A DNA stretch of 64,000 nt from Methylobacterium sp. 10 (GTDB taxonomy: Bacteria > Pseudomonadota > Alphaproteobacteria > Rhizobiales > Beijerinckiaceae), in NCBI RefSeq assembly GCF_000519085.1, contig NZ_KI912577.1, positions 69,501-133,500 on the forward strand. Reading direction: 5' to 3'. Both the position numbers and the translations under genes were made by a program. The notes beneath the pieces are model-generated. The model was not told the DNA's origin, made no database searches, and saw nothing but the letters and a program-made list of their open reading frames with translations. Below, one piece after another: positions 16,919 through 26,300 of this stretch (the stretch's first letter is position 1; each line of letters opens with the position of its first letter).

Positions 16919-17371
16919 TCAGAACAGGCGGCCTTGACCGCGTTCGGGCATGGTGGGGGTCGGCTTGTCCGCCGGCGATGCGGGCGCGGGATCGACGGTC
17001 TTGGCACGGGCGGGCGCACGGGCCTTGGGCTCCGATCCCGGCGCGAAGCTGCAACGATAGATGATCTCGTCGGGCGGCCCGACGCCGGTATTGAGCGGGA
17101 CGGCCAGGGTGTCGCCGGAATAGCGCCAGTTCCGCGTGCCCTTGTCCCAATAGAGCCAGACGGTCGTCGGATGGCCCTTGATGGCGAAGACCGCCGCCTT
17201 CTTCGAGATCGCCTGGACGGTGCGCGGCTCGTACATGCCCTTCTGGCGATAGGCTTCCTGGAACGAGGCTGGCTGGCGCTCGATGAAGGTGTTCCGCACG
17301 ATCTGAATCGTCGCGCCCGGCTTCGCCAGAAACCGCTTGAAATCACTCAAGGAGCGCAAGACGAGCGCCAT
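16919..17371 (-). CDS. Hypothetical protein, orphan
   Basis: A 150-residue protein, not recognised. It starts MALVLRSLSDFKRFL from an ATG at 17371 with AAGG nine bases upstream; a GTG at 17380 is an alternative. The first 100 residues look like a compact alpha/beta domain (GATIQIVRNTFIERQP, AVFAIKGHPTTVWLYWDKGT, WRYSGDTLAVPLN), ending DEIIYRCSFAPGS. The last 40 residues are Pro/Ala/Lys-rich and disordered. There is no signal peptide or membrane segment. The gene stands alone between converging and diverging neighbours, in a stretch bounded by two copies of CTGAATTCAGG (16732-16742 and 17557-17567). Confidence 0.6.
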   Translation of the reverse strand: MALVLRSLSDFKRFLAKPGATIQIVRNTFIERQPASFQEAYRQKGMYEPRTVQAISKKAAVFAIKGHPTTVWLYWDKGTRNWRYSGDTLAVPLNTGVGPPDEIIYRCSFAPGSEPKARAPARAKTVDPAPASPADKPTPTMPERGQGRLF

Positions 17372-17682
17372 AACGTCCACCCTTACTCTGCCAAATACCC
17401 CGGCCCTGACTTGGCGTTCACTCTGTCTCCCAGCTGTTTGATTTCAATGACAATGTTGAAGGTGCCAAGAACACAGTAGGCGGTGATATCAACAGAAAAC
17501 CGGACTTATACCCAGCTTCGTTGGCGCCGAAGAGGGCAAGCGGCGCCCATGTCTCACTGAATTCAGGATTATTTCCGTTATCCGGCTCACAAGTCCGGCG
17601 TCGCTTACCGACGCTTCCCGTGGGCCGAACCCGTGCGCGGACGCCCTTGACCCGGACGCCCGGTTCGCGCGTTCTCTGCCCC
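17372..17682. other. Divergent intergenic region, lower GC
   Basis: About 310 bases between the orphan gene and the VWA gene. The portion 17400-17580 is AT-richer than its neighbours and contains the palindrome CTGAATTCAG (17557-17566), also found at 16732 on the other side of the orphan gene. No gene and no clear promoter hexamers were recognised. Confidence 0.4.
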
Positions 17683-18858
17683 ATGCTGCTCCACTTCTTC
17701 ACGGCCCTGCGCGACGCCAAGATCCCCGTCACGCTGCGGGAACACCTCACGCTGCTCGAAGCCCTGGACCGCGATCTGGCGGACAAGCGCGTCGAGGAGT
17801 TCTATCTCCTCGCCCGTACCGCCCTGGTGAAGGACGAGCGCCACCTCGATCGCTTCGACCGGGTGTTCGGCACCGTGTTCAAGGGGATCGAGACAATCGG
17901 CGAGGCGGCGGAGCCGACGGCGATCCCCGAGGAATGGCTGCGCAAGCTCGCCGAGAAGTACCTCACCGACGCCGAGAAGGCGGAGCTGAAGGCGCTCGGA
18001 TGGGACAAGCTTTTCGAGACGCTGAAACAGCGGCTCGCCGAGCAGAAGGAACGCCACCAGGGCGGCAACAAATGGATCGGCACCGGCGGCACCTCCCCGT
18101 TCGGCGCCTATGGCTACAACCCCGAAGGCATCCGCATCGGCCAGGACGGCAACCGGAACTTTCGCGCGGTCAAGGTCTGGGACAAGCGCGAGTTCAAGGA
18201 TCTCGACGACGGCGTCGAACTCGGCACCCGCAACATGCGGGTCGCCCTCCGACGCCTGCGCCGCTTCGCGCGCATGGGCGCCGCCGACGAACTCGATCTC
18301 GACGGGACCATCCGCGAGACCGCCAGCAAGGGCTATCTCGACGTGAAGCTGCGCCCCGAGCGTCGCAACGCCGTGAAGGTTTTGCTCTTCCTCGATGTCG
18401 GCGGGTCGATGGACTGGCACGTTGCGCTCGCCGAGGAGCTGTTCTCCGCGGCCCGCGCCGAGTTCAAGTATGTGGAGCATTTCTACTTCCACAATTGCCC
18501 CTACGAGCGTGTCTGGAAGGAGAACCGCCGGCGTCACGACGAGGCGATCCCGCTCCTCGACGTGCTGCGCACCTATCCGTCCGATTACCGCGTCGTCTTC
18601 GTCGGCGACGCGTCCATGAGCCCCTACGAGATCGCCATGCAGGGCGGCTCGGTGGAACATTGGAACGAGGAGCCGGGCCAGGTCTGGCTGGAACGGGTGC
18701 TCGAACGGTTCCCGAAATCGGTCTGGCTCAACCCGGTCCCCGCCGAGCACTGGGCCTACACCCAGTCGATCGGCATGATCCGCAGGATCGTGTCGGACAG
18801 GATGTTCCCCCTGAACATCGAGGGGATCGACGGGGCCATGCGGGCGCTGGTGAGATGA
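17683..18858 (+). CDS. VWA domain-containing CoxE-like protein (COG3552)
   Basis: A 391-residue cytoplasmic protein, the usual partner of MoxR AAA+ ATPases in metal-cofactor insertion or assembly. It starts MLLHFFTALRDAKIPVTLREH, the typical N-terminus of the group. The C-terminal half is the von Willebrand A domain: LLFLDVGGSMDWHVALAEEL carries the metal site as DVGGS instead of the classic DxSxS, a substitution that I recall as common in this family. VFVGDASMSPYEI holds a later metal-site residue. GNKWIGTGGTSPFG in the middle is also family-typical. The ATG at 17683 removes an atypical leader. The stop overlaps the next ATG. The likely partner ATPase is at 10838-11689, unusually far away. 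Confidence 0.9.
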   Translation: MLLHFFTALRDAKIPVTLREHLTLLEALDRDLADKRVEEFYLLARTALVKDERHLDRFDRVFGTVFKGIETIGEAAEPTAIPEEWLRKLAEKYLTDAEKAELKALGWDKLFETLKQRLAEQKERHQGGNKWIGTGGTSPFGAYGYNPEGIRIGQDGNRNFRAVKVWDKREFKDLDDGVELGTRNMRVALRRLRRFARMGAADELDLDGTIRETASKGYLDVKLRPERRNAVKVLLFLDVGGSMDWHVALAEELFSAARAEFKYVEHFYFHNCPYERVWKENRRRHDEAIPLLDVLRTYPSDYRVVFVGDASMSPYEIAMQGGSVEHWNEEPGQVWLERVLERFPKSVWLNPVPAEHWAYTQSIGMIRRIVSDRMFPLNIEGIDGAMRALVR

Positions 18859-19307
18859 TGGGCGACCGGCTGCCCGAGGGCGGGTTCAGCCCCCTCGTGC
18901 CGGAACTCGACGTCCACGACTTAGCAGCCAGCCTCGTCTTCTGGCGCGGATTGCTGGGATTCTCCGTCGCCTATTCCCGACTGGAGAACGGCTTCGCCTA
19001 TCTCGAGAGGGACGGGGCGCAGGTGATGCTCAACGTCGTCAACGGGAACTGGCGGACGGGGGCCCTCGAACCGCCGCTCGGCCGCGGGATCAACCTTCAG
19101 ATCGCGATCGATGCCGTCGATCCGATCCTGGCAGCCCTGGATACCGCGTCCTGGCCCCTGTTCCGGCCCGCGCACGAGGCTTGGTACCGGGTCGGGGAGA
19201 TGGAAGTCGGCGTCAGGCAATTCCTGGTTCAGGACCCCGACGGGTATCTGCTGCGCTTCGCGGAGAATCTGGGGCGACGCCCGCTCAACCCTGGCGGGCA
19301 GGCGTGA
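18855..19307 (+). CDS. VOC (glyoxalase/bleomycin-resistance-like) family protein
   Basis: A 150-residue vicinal-oxygen-chelate fold protein. It shows VPELDVHDLAASLVFWRGLLGF at the start (the first beta-alpha-beta unit) and, near the end, FLVQDPDGYLLRFAENLG, the standard VOC C-terminal block with the metal-position Glu in the FAE stretch. Bleomycin-type binding proteins, dioxygenases and lyases share this fold, so the activity is open. The ATG overlaps the VWA stop (ATGA at 18855), so it is co-translated with that gene. Its last 23 bases overlap the converging ferredoxin gene. Confidence 0.85.
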   Translation: MMGDRLPEGGFSPLVPELDVHDLAASLVFWRGLLGFSVAYSRLENGFAYLERDGAQVMLNVVNGNWRTGALEPPLGRGINLQIAIDAVDPILAALDTASWPLFRPAHEAWYRVGEMEVGVRQFLVQDPDGYLLRFAENLGRRPLNPGGQA

Positions 19308-19605
19308 CGACCTTGAGGCCGTCGAGTTCGGGCTTGATCCGGATCTGGCAGCACAGACGCGAGGTCGCACGCACGTCGGACGCGAAATCGAGCATGTCCT
19401 GCTCCATCGGTTCGGCCGGTCCCACGGCATCGACCCACTCGGAATCCACATAGACGTGGCAGGTGGCGCAGGCGCAGGCGCCGCCGCATTCGGCATCAAT
19501 GCCCGGCACGTTGTTGCGGATCGCCGCCTCCATCACGGTCGATCCTACGTCGGCTTCCACGGTCCTGGCCGTTCCAGCATGGTCGACGTAGGTGATCTTG
19601 GGCAT
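19285..19605 (-). CDS. 2Fe-2S ferredoxin, adrenodoxin/ISC type
   Basis: A 106-residue plant/vertebrate-type 2Fe-2S ferredoxin that shuttles electrons in the cytoplasm. It begins MPKITYVDHAGTARTVEADV. The cluster ligands are Cys40, Cys46 and Cys49 (AECGGACACATCHVYV), giving C-x5-C-x2-C, and a last Cys in SRLCCQIRI, the order of the adrenodoxin/ISC-Fdx class. Typical partners are Fe-S assembly or cytochrome P450 and ring-hydroxylase reductases; none is adjacent. The start is the ATG at 19605, because an upstream in-frame leader adds nothing family-like. It converges on and overlaps the VOC gene by 23 bases. Confidence 0.9.
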   Translation of the reverse strand: MPKITYVDHAGTARTVEADVGSTVMEAAIRNNVPGIDAECGGACACATCHVYVDSEWVDAVGPAEPMEQDMLDFASDVRATSRLCCQIRIKPELDGLKVVTPARQG

Positions 19606-19720
19606 CGAAGACTCCAGGCTCGTACAACGCGTCTGCGGCCGGTTGTGCGGCGCGACTGCCTTGAAGGCGCGGCCCGGTGAATGCAAGCGTCACCGGCCTC
19701 ATCGCCCGACATTCCTGCGC

Positions 19721-20089
19721 TTACGTTGCAGACGCCGACCCGTTCCGTCCTTTCGCCTGAGATCGGACGGGTGCGTCGATTTCCGCCAGGGTCGCCCGCA
19801 CCGTGTCGGTCAACGCGGCATAGACCGCGGCCGGAACGACGCCGCCCCGACGCAGGCCATCCTCGATGGCGGCGCTGAGTTCGGCGACCCGCGCGGCGCC
19901 GACGCCGAGGGCGGAGCCCTTCAGCGTGTGGGCGAGGTCGGCGCGGTGGCGTTCATCGAGGCCCGGATCGGTGATCCCGGGCAGCAACCGGCGGCATTGG
20001 CCGGCGAAAAGCCCGAGCAGTTCGCGGGCGAGGTCGACGTCGCCGAACGTCTGCTCCGCGAGGTAGGCGTGATCAATCAGACTGGTCAC
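19721..20089 (-). CDS. Single-domain histidine phosphotransfer (HPt) protein
   Basis: A 122-residue HPt protein. The phospho-accepting histidine is His54 in DLAHTLKGSALGVGA, the HxxKG signature that follows the helix LARELLGLFAGQCRRLLPGI. No kinase or receiver domain is present, so it would relay phosphate between a hybrid histidine kinase and a response regulator encoded elsewhere. The GTG at 20089 is chosen because the family-like part begins there. It is divergent from the GPR-like giant gene (20382), with 292 bases of shared promoter region. In alphaproteobacteria, phosphorelays control the cell cycle and general stress, but this is not the ChpT fold, so its pathway is open. Confidence 0.85.
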   Translation of the reverse strand: MTSLIDHAYLAEQTFGDVDLARELLGLFAGQCRRLLPGITDPGLDERHRADLAHTLKGSALGVGAARVAELSAAIEDGLRRGGVVPAAVYAALTDTVRATLAEIDAPVRSQAKGRNGSASAT

Positions 20090-20381
20090 CCGTGGCCTCG
20101 CCTTAACCGAACCGGGCGTTTGAGCGCCCCTCCACCAGTCTATCCACAGGAGCGGTCGAGATCGTTCGCTTCCGTTTAAGCCTTGCGGCATCATGCATAA
20201 AGCCGACGGGATGAAACCGGCCACACGCTTGGTAACCATTCCGTTAAGGTTTTTTGGACGGTTCGACCCACTCGGGTATCCGGGTCTCGCGCCGAGGTCT
20301 AAAGTTCCTTGGTAAATTGGTAAAAATGTCGTCGATCACCGGATGCGGCCGGCTTCGACGACCTGCGTAACGAGGCGTTGT
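20090..20381. other. Shared promoter region of the HPt and GPR-like genes
   Basis: About 290 bases, AT-richer at 20160-20340. A weak CtrA-like pattern is seen on the minus strand at 20234-20247 (TTAA-N7-GTTAC, reading CTTAACGGAATGGTTACC). It has two mismatches to the consensus, so it is not listed as a site. Runs such as GGTAAATTGGTAAAAATG lie just before the giant gene. No gene is seen. Confidence 0.4.
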
Positions 20382-23300
20382 ATGGCCACGGAAAAGAAGC
20401 TCAAGGACCCGGCCGAGGCGGCTCTTTCCGCCATCGAGCAGGCCCTCAACCTGGACTTCCCCTCGACGCAGGCGACGGAACCGCGCGTCGAGCCGCGGCT
20501 CCCGGACGTGGGCGACAACGATCCCCTCAGCGATCCCAGCGGCCGCCTCGCCCCCCCGCGCCTCGATCTCGACCAGCCCCTGGCCTCCGACCTGCCGCCG
20601 CCGGACCGCAACCGGCCGCGCCGCGAAGGAGGCCTGCTGCCGCCAGACCGCTCGATGGTGGCCAACGACGACCGCCAGAACATCGGCATCCTGCAGCAGA
20701 CCCTGCGCGTGCGGCCGTCCGGGACGCCCTACATCGCCGCCGCCATCGTCTCCGCCCTTTGGTTCGCCGCCCTCCTCGCGCTGGCCTGGAACCAGTCGGG
20801 CGGCGAGCTGAAAAGCTTCATCGCCGGGATGACCGCGCTTCAGGCCGCCGTCGGCGCCACCGCCATCGTCGGCCCCATCGTCCTGTTCGCCATCATGGCG
20901 ATGCTTGCCGTCCGCGCCCAGGAGATGCGCCTCGTGGCTCGCGCCGTCGGCGAAGTGGCGATCCGCCTCGCCGAGCCGGAAAACTTCTCCACCGATGCCG
21001 TCCTCACCATGTCGCAGACGGTCCGCCGCGAGGTCGCGGCCGTGGGCGACGGCGTCGAGCGGGCCCTGGCCCGCGCCGGCGAGCTCGAGACCCTGGTGCG
21101 CGGCGAAATCGCCACCCTGGAACGCGCCTATTCCGACAACGAGATCCGCATCCGCTCCCTCGTCGACGAACTCGTCGCCCAGCGCGAGTCCATCGTCGCC
21201 AATGCCGAGCGCGTTCGCGGCGCGATCACCGGATCGCACCAGAACCTCACCCAGGAACTCGACGGGGCGGCCGAGCGCATCGTCGCCGCCGTCACCGGAG
21301 CCGGCGAACGGGTGACCGGCGCCCTCGACGCCCGCGGCGAGGCCATCACCTCGGCGCTCGGGAACCGAGGCGACGCCATCACGGCCGCCTTGGGCGAGGC
21401 CGGGGACCGCGTGGTCGGGCTCGTGACCGACCGGGGCGACGACCTCGTACAGCGCCTCGCCAGCACAAGCGAAGGCGTCCGCAGCAGCCTCACCGAAGTC
21501 GGCAACACCCTGACCCAATCCCTGGAGAGCCGGGCGGCGGACGTCACCCTCGCCTTCGAACGCACCGGCGGCATGCTCACCGCGACGCTGGCGGACAATG
21601 CCGGCCAGGTCGCCCGCACCCTCGCCCAGACCGGCATGGAGGTGATCGAGAGCCTGAACCGCCAGGGCAGCGAAGTCCGCCAGACCTTCGAGGAGTCCGC
21701 GCGCGGTCTCGAGAGCACCTTCCTCGCCCGGGGCACCGAACTCACCACGAACTTTTCCCATACCGGAGGCGAGATCACCGCCCGGTTCGCCGAGACCGGC
21801 ACGGCGCTCCGCGAGCATTTCGCCGCCACCGGCGCCACGCTCACCGACGACATCGCCGCTCGCGGCGCCGCTCTGCGAGCCGAGATCGAAGCCGCCGGCA
21901 GCGGCGTGTCCGAGGCGATCGAGGTCCGTACCCGCGAGGCGCAGGCCGGTCTGGCCCAGGCCTCCGACGGGATCGTCGAGACCTTCGCCGCACGGACCGG
22001 CGCCCTGCGCGACGACCTCGTCCGCTCGATCGAGACCGCCGGCAGCGGCATCGACGAGCGCGCCGGCCATCTGGCCGAGCGCATCGATACGGTGGCCACC
22101 CGCCTGCACGAGACCCTCACCGTCCAGGGCGGTTCGCTCGAGAGCAACCTCGCCTCCGCCGGGGAGCGGATGGGAGACCTCGTCACCCAGCGCGCCGAAG
22201 AAGCCGCGCGGGCCATGGATGCGGCCCTGGCCGCCCTCGGCACCCATTTCGAGACCCGGGCCATGGGCACGGTGGAGAACCTCCGGGGCACCGTGGCGGG
22301 TCTCAACGGCGAGATCGACGCCCGGTCGGCCGAGGCCGCGACCGCGCTTCGCAATAGCGCCGAGGATACGGCCTCCGTCGTCAACACCAGCATCCGGCGC
22401 CTCAACAAGGCCGGCGAGCAGGTCGGCGGTCTCGTCACCCAGCGCGTCGAGGACGCGACCCTCACCCTGACCGGCGCCTTCGGCGTTCTCGGCAGCACCT
22501 TCGATTCCCAGTCGGGCAGCGCGATCGAGAGCCTTCGTGCGGTGCTCGACACCCTCGGCAGCGAGATCGGCTCGCGGACCAGTGAGGCCGCCGACATCTT
22601 CCGCCGCAGCGCGGAAGAGACCACCGTGGCACTCGGCGCCAGCACGGCGGAAGCCGCCCAAGCCCTGCGGCGCTCGTCGGCGAGCGCGACCGGCGAACTC
22701 GAAGCCCGCACGGTGGAGGCGGTGCAGATCTTCGAGCAGCGCCTGTCCGCCACGTCCGCCGAGCTCGCCGCCCGCACGGAGGAAGCAGCACAGCTCCTGC
22801 AGCAGGCCGCCAGCGGCCTCAGCGGCGAAGTGGGAGGACGCGCTCAGGACACGATGGAGGCCCTGCGCCGCACCCTCGCCGAGATCGACGAGACCCTCCT
22901 CCACCGCGCCAGCGAGGCGACAGTCTCCATTGCCCGTGCGGCCGAGAATGTCGGCGGCGAACTCGCCGCCCGGATCAAGGACGTCGAGGCCTCCTTCGGC
23001 ACCCATAGCCGTGGCCTCACCGACCTGATCACCACCCATGCCGAGGAGGCCCATGGCCAGCTCGCCAATACCGGCCGCGAGATCGTCCTGGCGGTGACCG
23101 CCCAGAGCGCGCGGGTCAACGATGCCCTCTCCCGGAGCAGCGCGAGCTTCGCCGACACGACGGAAAGCCGGGCGAAGGCCATCGACACCGTCCTCAACGA
23201 CCGTCTCGCGGCCCTGCAGGAGACCATCGCCCGCGGCGATATCCTCGCCGACCGCATCGCCCGCGACACCTCCGCCCTCAGCGAGACCGTCACCGGCCAG

Positions 23301-26300
23301 CTGCAGGAGATGGACCGGGTCATCACGGTGCAGGGCAAGGCCGCGGCCGACACCATCGCCGAGCGCGCCCGCGAAGCCCGCGAGACCGTGGAGAGCCAGC
23401 TCGGCGCCCTGGAGGAGCGTTCCGTGAAGCGCTCCGCCGAGATCGGCGAGACCTTCACCCATCTGGTGAACCAGATCGACGGGCAGCTCGGCTCCCGCGC
23501 CACCGCCCTCAACGAGGCCCTGATCCTGCGCACCGGCGAGATGGCACGGATCATGGTCGAGGGCAGCCGCGACCTCGTGCAGACCCTCGATGCACGCGCC
23601 GACGGCATGGCGCAGGACATCGCCGCCCGCAGCCTCGCCTTGGGCGACACCCTCGGCAGCCGTTCCACCGAGATCGCCGCGCGCTTCGAGCAGCAGGCCG
23701 GTGACCTGTCCCGTCGTATCGACGAGGGCGTCGGCCGCTTCGACACCAGCGTGATCGGACGCCTCGATGCCATCGCGGCAGCGCTGGAGGAGCGCAGCCG
23801 CCTGATCGACGAGACCTTCGGCTCCCAGGCCTTCGAGGCGATCCGCCTCATCGAGAGCCGCACCCGCGCCGTGGACGAGGATCTCGCCAACCGGACCCGC
23901 GAGCTCGTCGAGATGATCGAGAGCCGGACGGGCCATGCCAACGAGGCCCTGGCCGGCCAGGCGGAGGCGATCCGCTCCTCGTTCTCGCACCGCGCGGAGT
24001 CCCTGGCCGCCCTCATCGACGAGCGCACGGCCGCCATGGGCCAGGAGCTCGACGAGAAGGGACGCATCGTGTTCGGCGCCCTCGGAACCCGCATCACCGA
24101 ACTGGCCCAGCTGTTCGATCGGGGCGGCTCCTCCCTGGCGGAGCTTCTGGAGCAGCGCGGCGACACCATCATCGGCCGCCTGCGCGACGTCGTCACCGAT
24201 GCGGACCGGCTGCTCAGCGAGGGCGAGGGCCGCCTCGGCTCCACTCTGCAGACGCGGACCACCGATATCGGCAGCCTCCTCGACGAGGGCGTTCGGACCG
24301 TCCACCAGCTCCTCGACAACCGGACCAACGAAATCCGGACGATGCTGGACGATCACTCGCAGGTCCTCACCAGCAGCCTCGACGACCGGCTGGCGCCCCT
24401 GCACGATTCGCTCGGCCAGCACGGCCGGACCTTCGTCGACACGATCGAGGCCAGCCTCGGCGGCGCGGCCGGCGCGGTGGAAGCCCGCACCCGCGACCTC
24501 GTCGCGCTGTTCGACCAGCGCATCGGAGCCCTGGACGAACTCGTGGACGGTCGCGGCGCCAGGATCGCGGAATCGGTGGAAGCCCGCACCCACGGGCTGC
24601 GGACGCTCTTCGACGACGTCCTCACCGCCCTCGACGGGCTGGTGGACAGCCGCGCCGAAGCGCTCACCGACCGGGTCGATGCACGCACCCATGCCTTGAG
24701 CGCCCTGTTCGACGAGCGCCTGCGGGCGATCGACCATCTCATCGAGAATCGCGCGGCCGAACTCGTCCACACCATCGACACTAAGGGCACCGCCCTGACG
24801 CAGACCGTCGACGACCGCACCCAGGCCATGGGCGCGCTGTTCGACGACCGCATGCAGGCCCTCGATACCCTCGTGGCGGACCGTTCGGCGGACTTCGTCC
24901 GGACCCTCGATACGAAGGGCTCCGTCCTGACCCGCTCGGTCGATGCGGGCACGGCCATGATGAGCACGCTGTTCGACGAGCGCCTGCGCGCCCTCGACCA
25001 TCTGGTCGAGAGCCGGACGGCGGACCTCATCCACACGGTGGACGAGCGCGGCGGCGACCTCACCCGGACCCTCGACGACCGCACCGTCTCCCTGCGCGCG
25101 CTCTTCGACGAGCGCTTCCATGAGCTCGCCGCCCTCGTCGAGAACCGGACGGCCGAGTTCGCCCATACCGTGGACGACCGCGGCGGCAGCCTGACCCGGT
25201 CCCTCGACGACCGGACCAGTTCGCTCCGCGCGCTCTTCGACGATCGCCTCCATGAGCTCAACGCTCTCGTCGAGACCCGGACGGCGGACTTCGCTCGCAC
25301 CATGGAGATGCAGGGCAGCGCCCTCTACCGGTCCGTCGACGAGCGCACGGAATCCATGGGTGCGCTCTTCGACGAGCGCCTACGCGCCCTCGATCACCTC
25401 GTGGACAACCGCGCGGCCGAGTTCGCTCGCACCATCGACGACCACGGCACGTCGCTGACCCGGGCCGTCGAGGCCGGCGCCCAGTCGATCGGCACCGTGT
25501 TCGACGAACGCCTGCGCGCCCTCGACCTTCTCGTGGACAACCGGTCGGCCGACCTCAGCAACACCATCGACAACCGCGGCGCGTCGCTGGGCCAGGCCGT
25601 CGAGGCCAGCGCCCAGTCGATCGGCAGCGTGTTCGACGAGCGCCTGCGTGCCCTCGCGGCCCTCGTCGACAGCCGGACGGCGGAATTTACCCGCACCGTC
25701 GACGACCAGGGTCTGTCGCTGACCCAGTCGGTGGATACCCGCACGCAGGCCATCGCCGCCTTGTTCGACGAGTGCCTGCGCGCCCTGGAGCGGCTGGTGG
25801 AGGGCCGTACCACGGCGTTCGCCCAGACCATCGACAACCAGGGCGCCGCCCTGACCCAGGCGGTGGATGCCCGAAGCGAAGCCTTCACGAACCGGATCGA
25901 CAGCCGGATGAAGGTCTTCGCCGCCCTCGTGGCGTCGCGCGGCGATGCCCTCGCCAACGCGTTCGACGACCGCCAGGACGCCTATGCCGCCCTGGTGGAC
26001 GAGCACAGCGCCACGATGCTCGCCGCCTTCGACGAGCGCGTGGACCGTCACGCCGCCCTCGCCCAGGCCCATGCCGACGCGCTGGCCACGGCTCTGGACC
26101 AGCGCAACGAGGCGGTGGCCGCCCTCATCGACGGCCGTAACCAGGACATGATCGCCGGCTTCGACCGCCGCTCGACGGCCCTGGCCTCGCTGATCGAGGC
26201 TCGCGGGCAATCGCTCGCCCGCCGCCTGGCCGAGAGCGCGGAGACCATCACCCGCGCCATCGAGGAGCGGGGAGGATCGGTCGTGGAGACGATCGACGGT

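Noticed and set aside
20234-20247. CtrA box before the giant scaffold gene
   Set aside because: TTAA-N7-GTTA has two mismatches from the consensus, so it was not listed as a site.
20244-25253. A 1669-residue minus-strand open frame opposite the giant coiled-coil gene
   Set aside because: It is the antisense shadow of the repeat-rich GPR-like gene; the composition follows the opposite frame and no family features are seen. The minus-strand frame at 25380-28349 is the same.
24705-25892. Regularly spaced repeats that could look like a CRISPR array
   Set aside because: Period is 132 bp with no conserved short repeat and unique spacers; they encode 44-residue protein units in frame.
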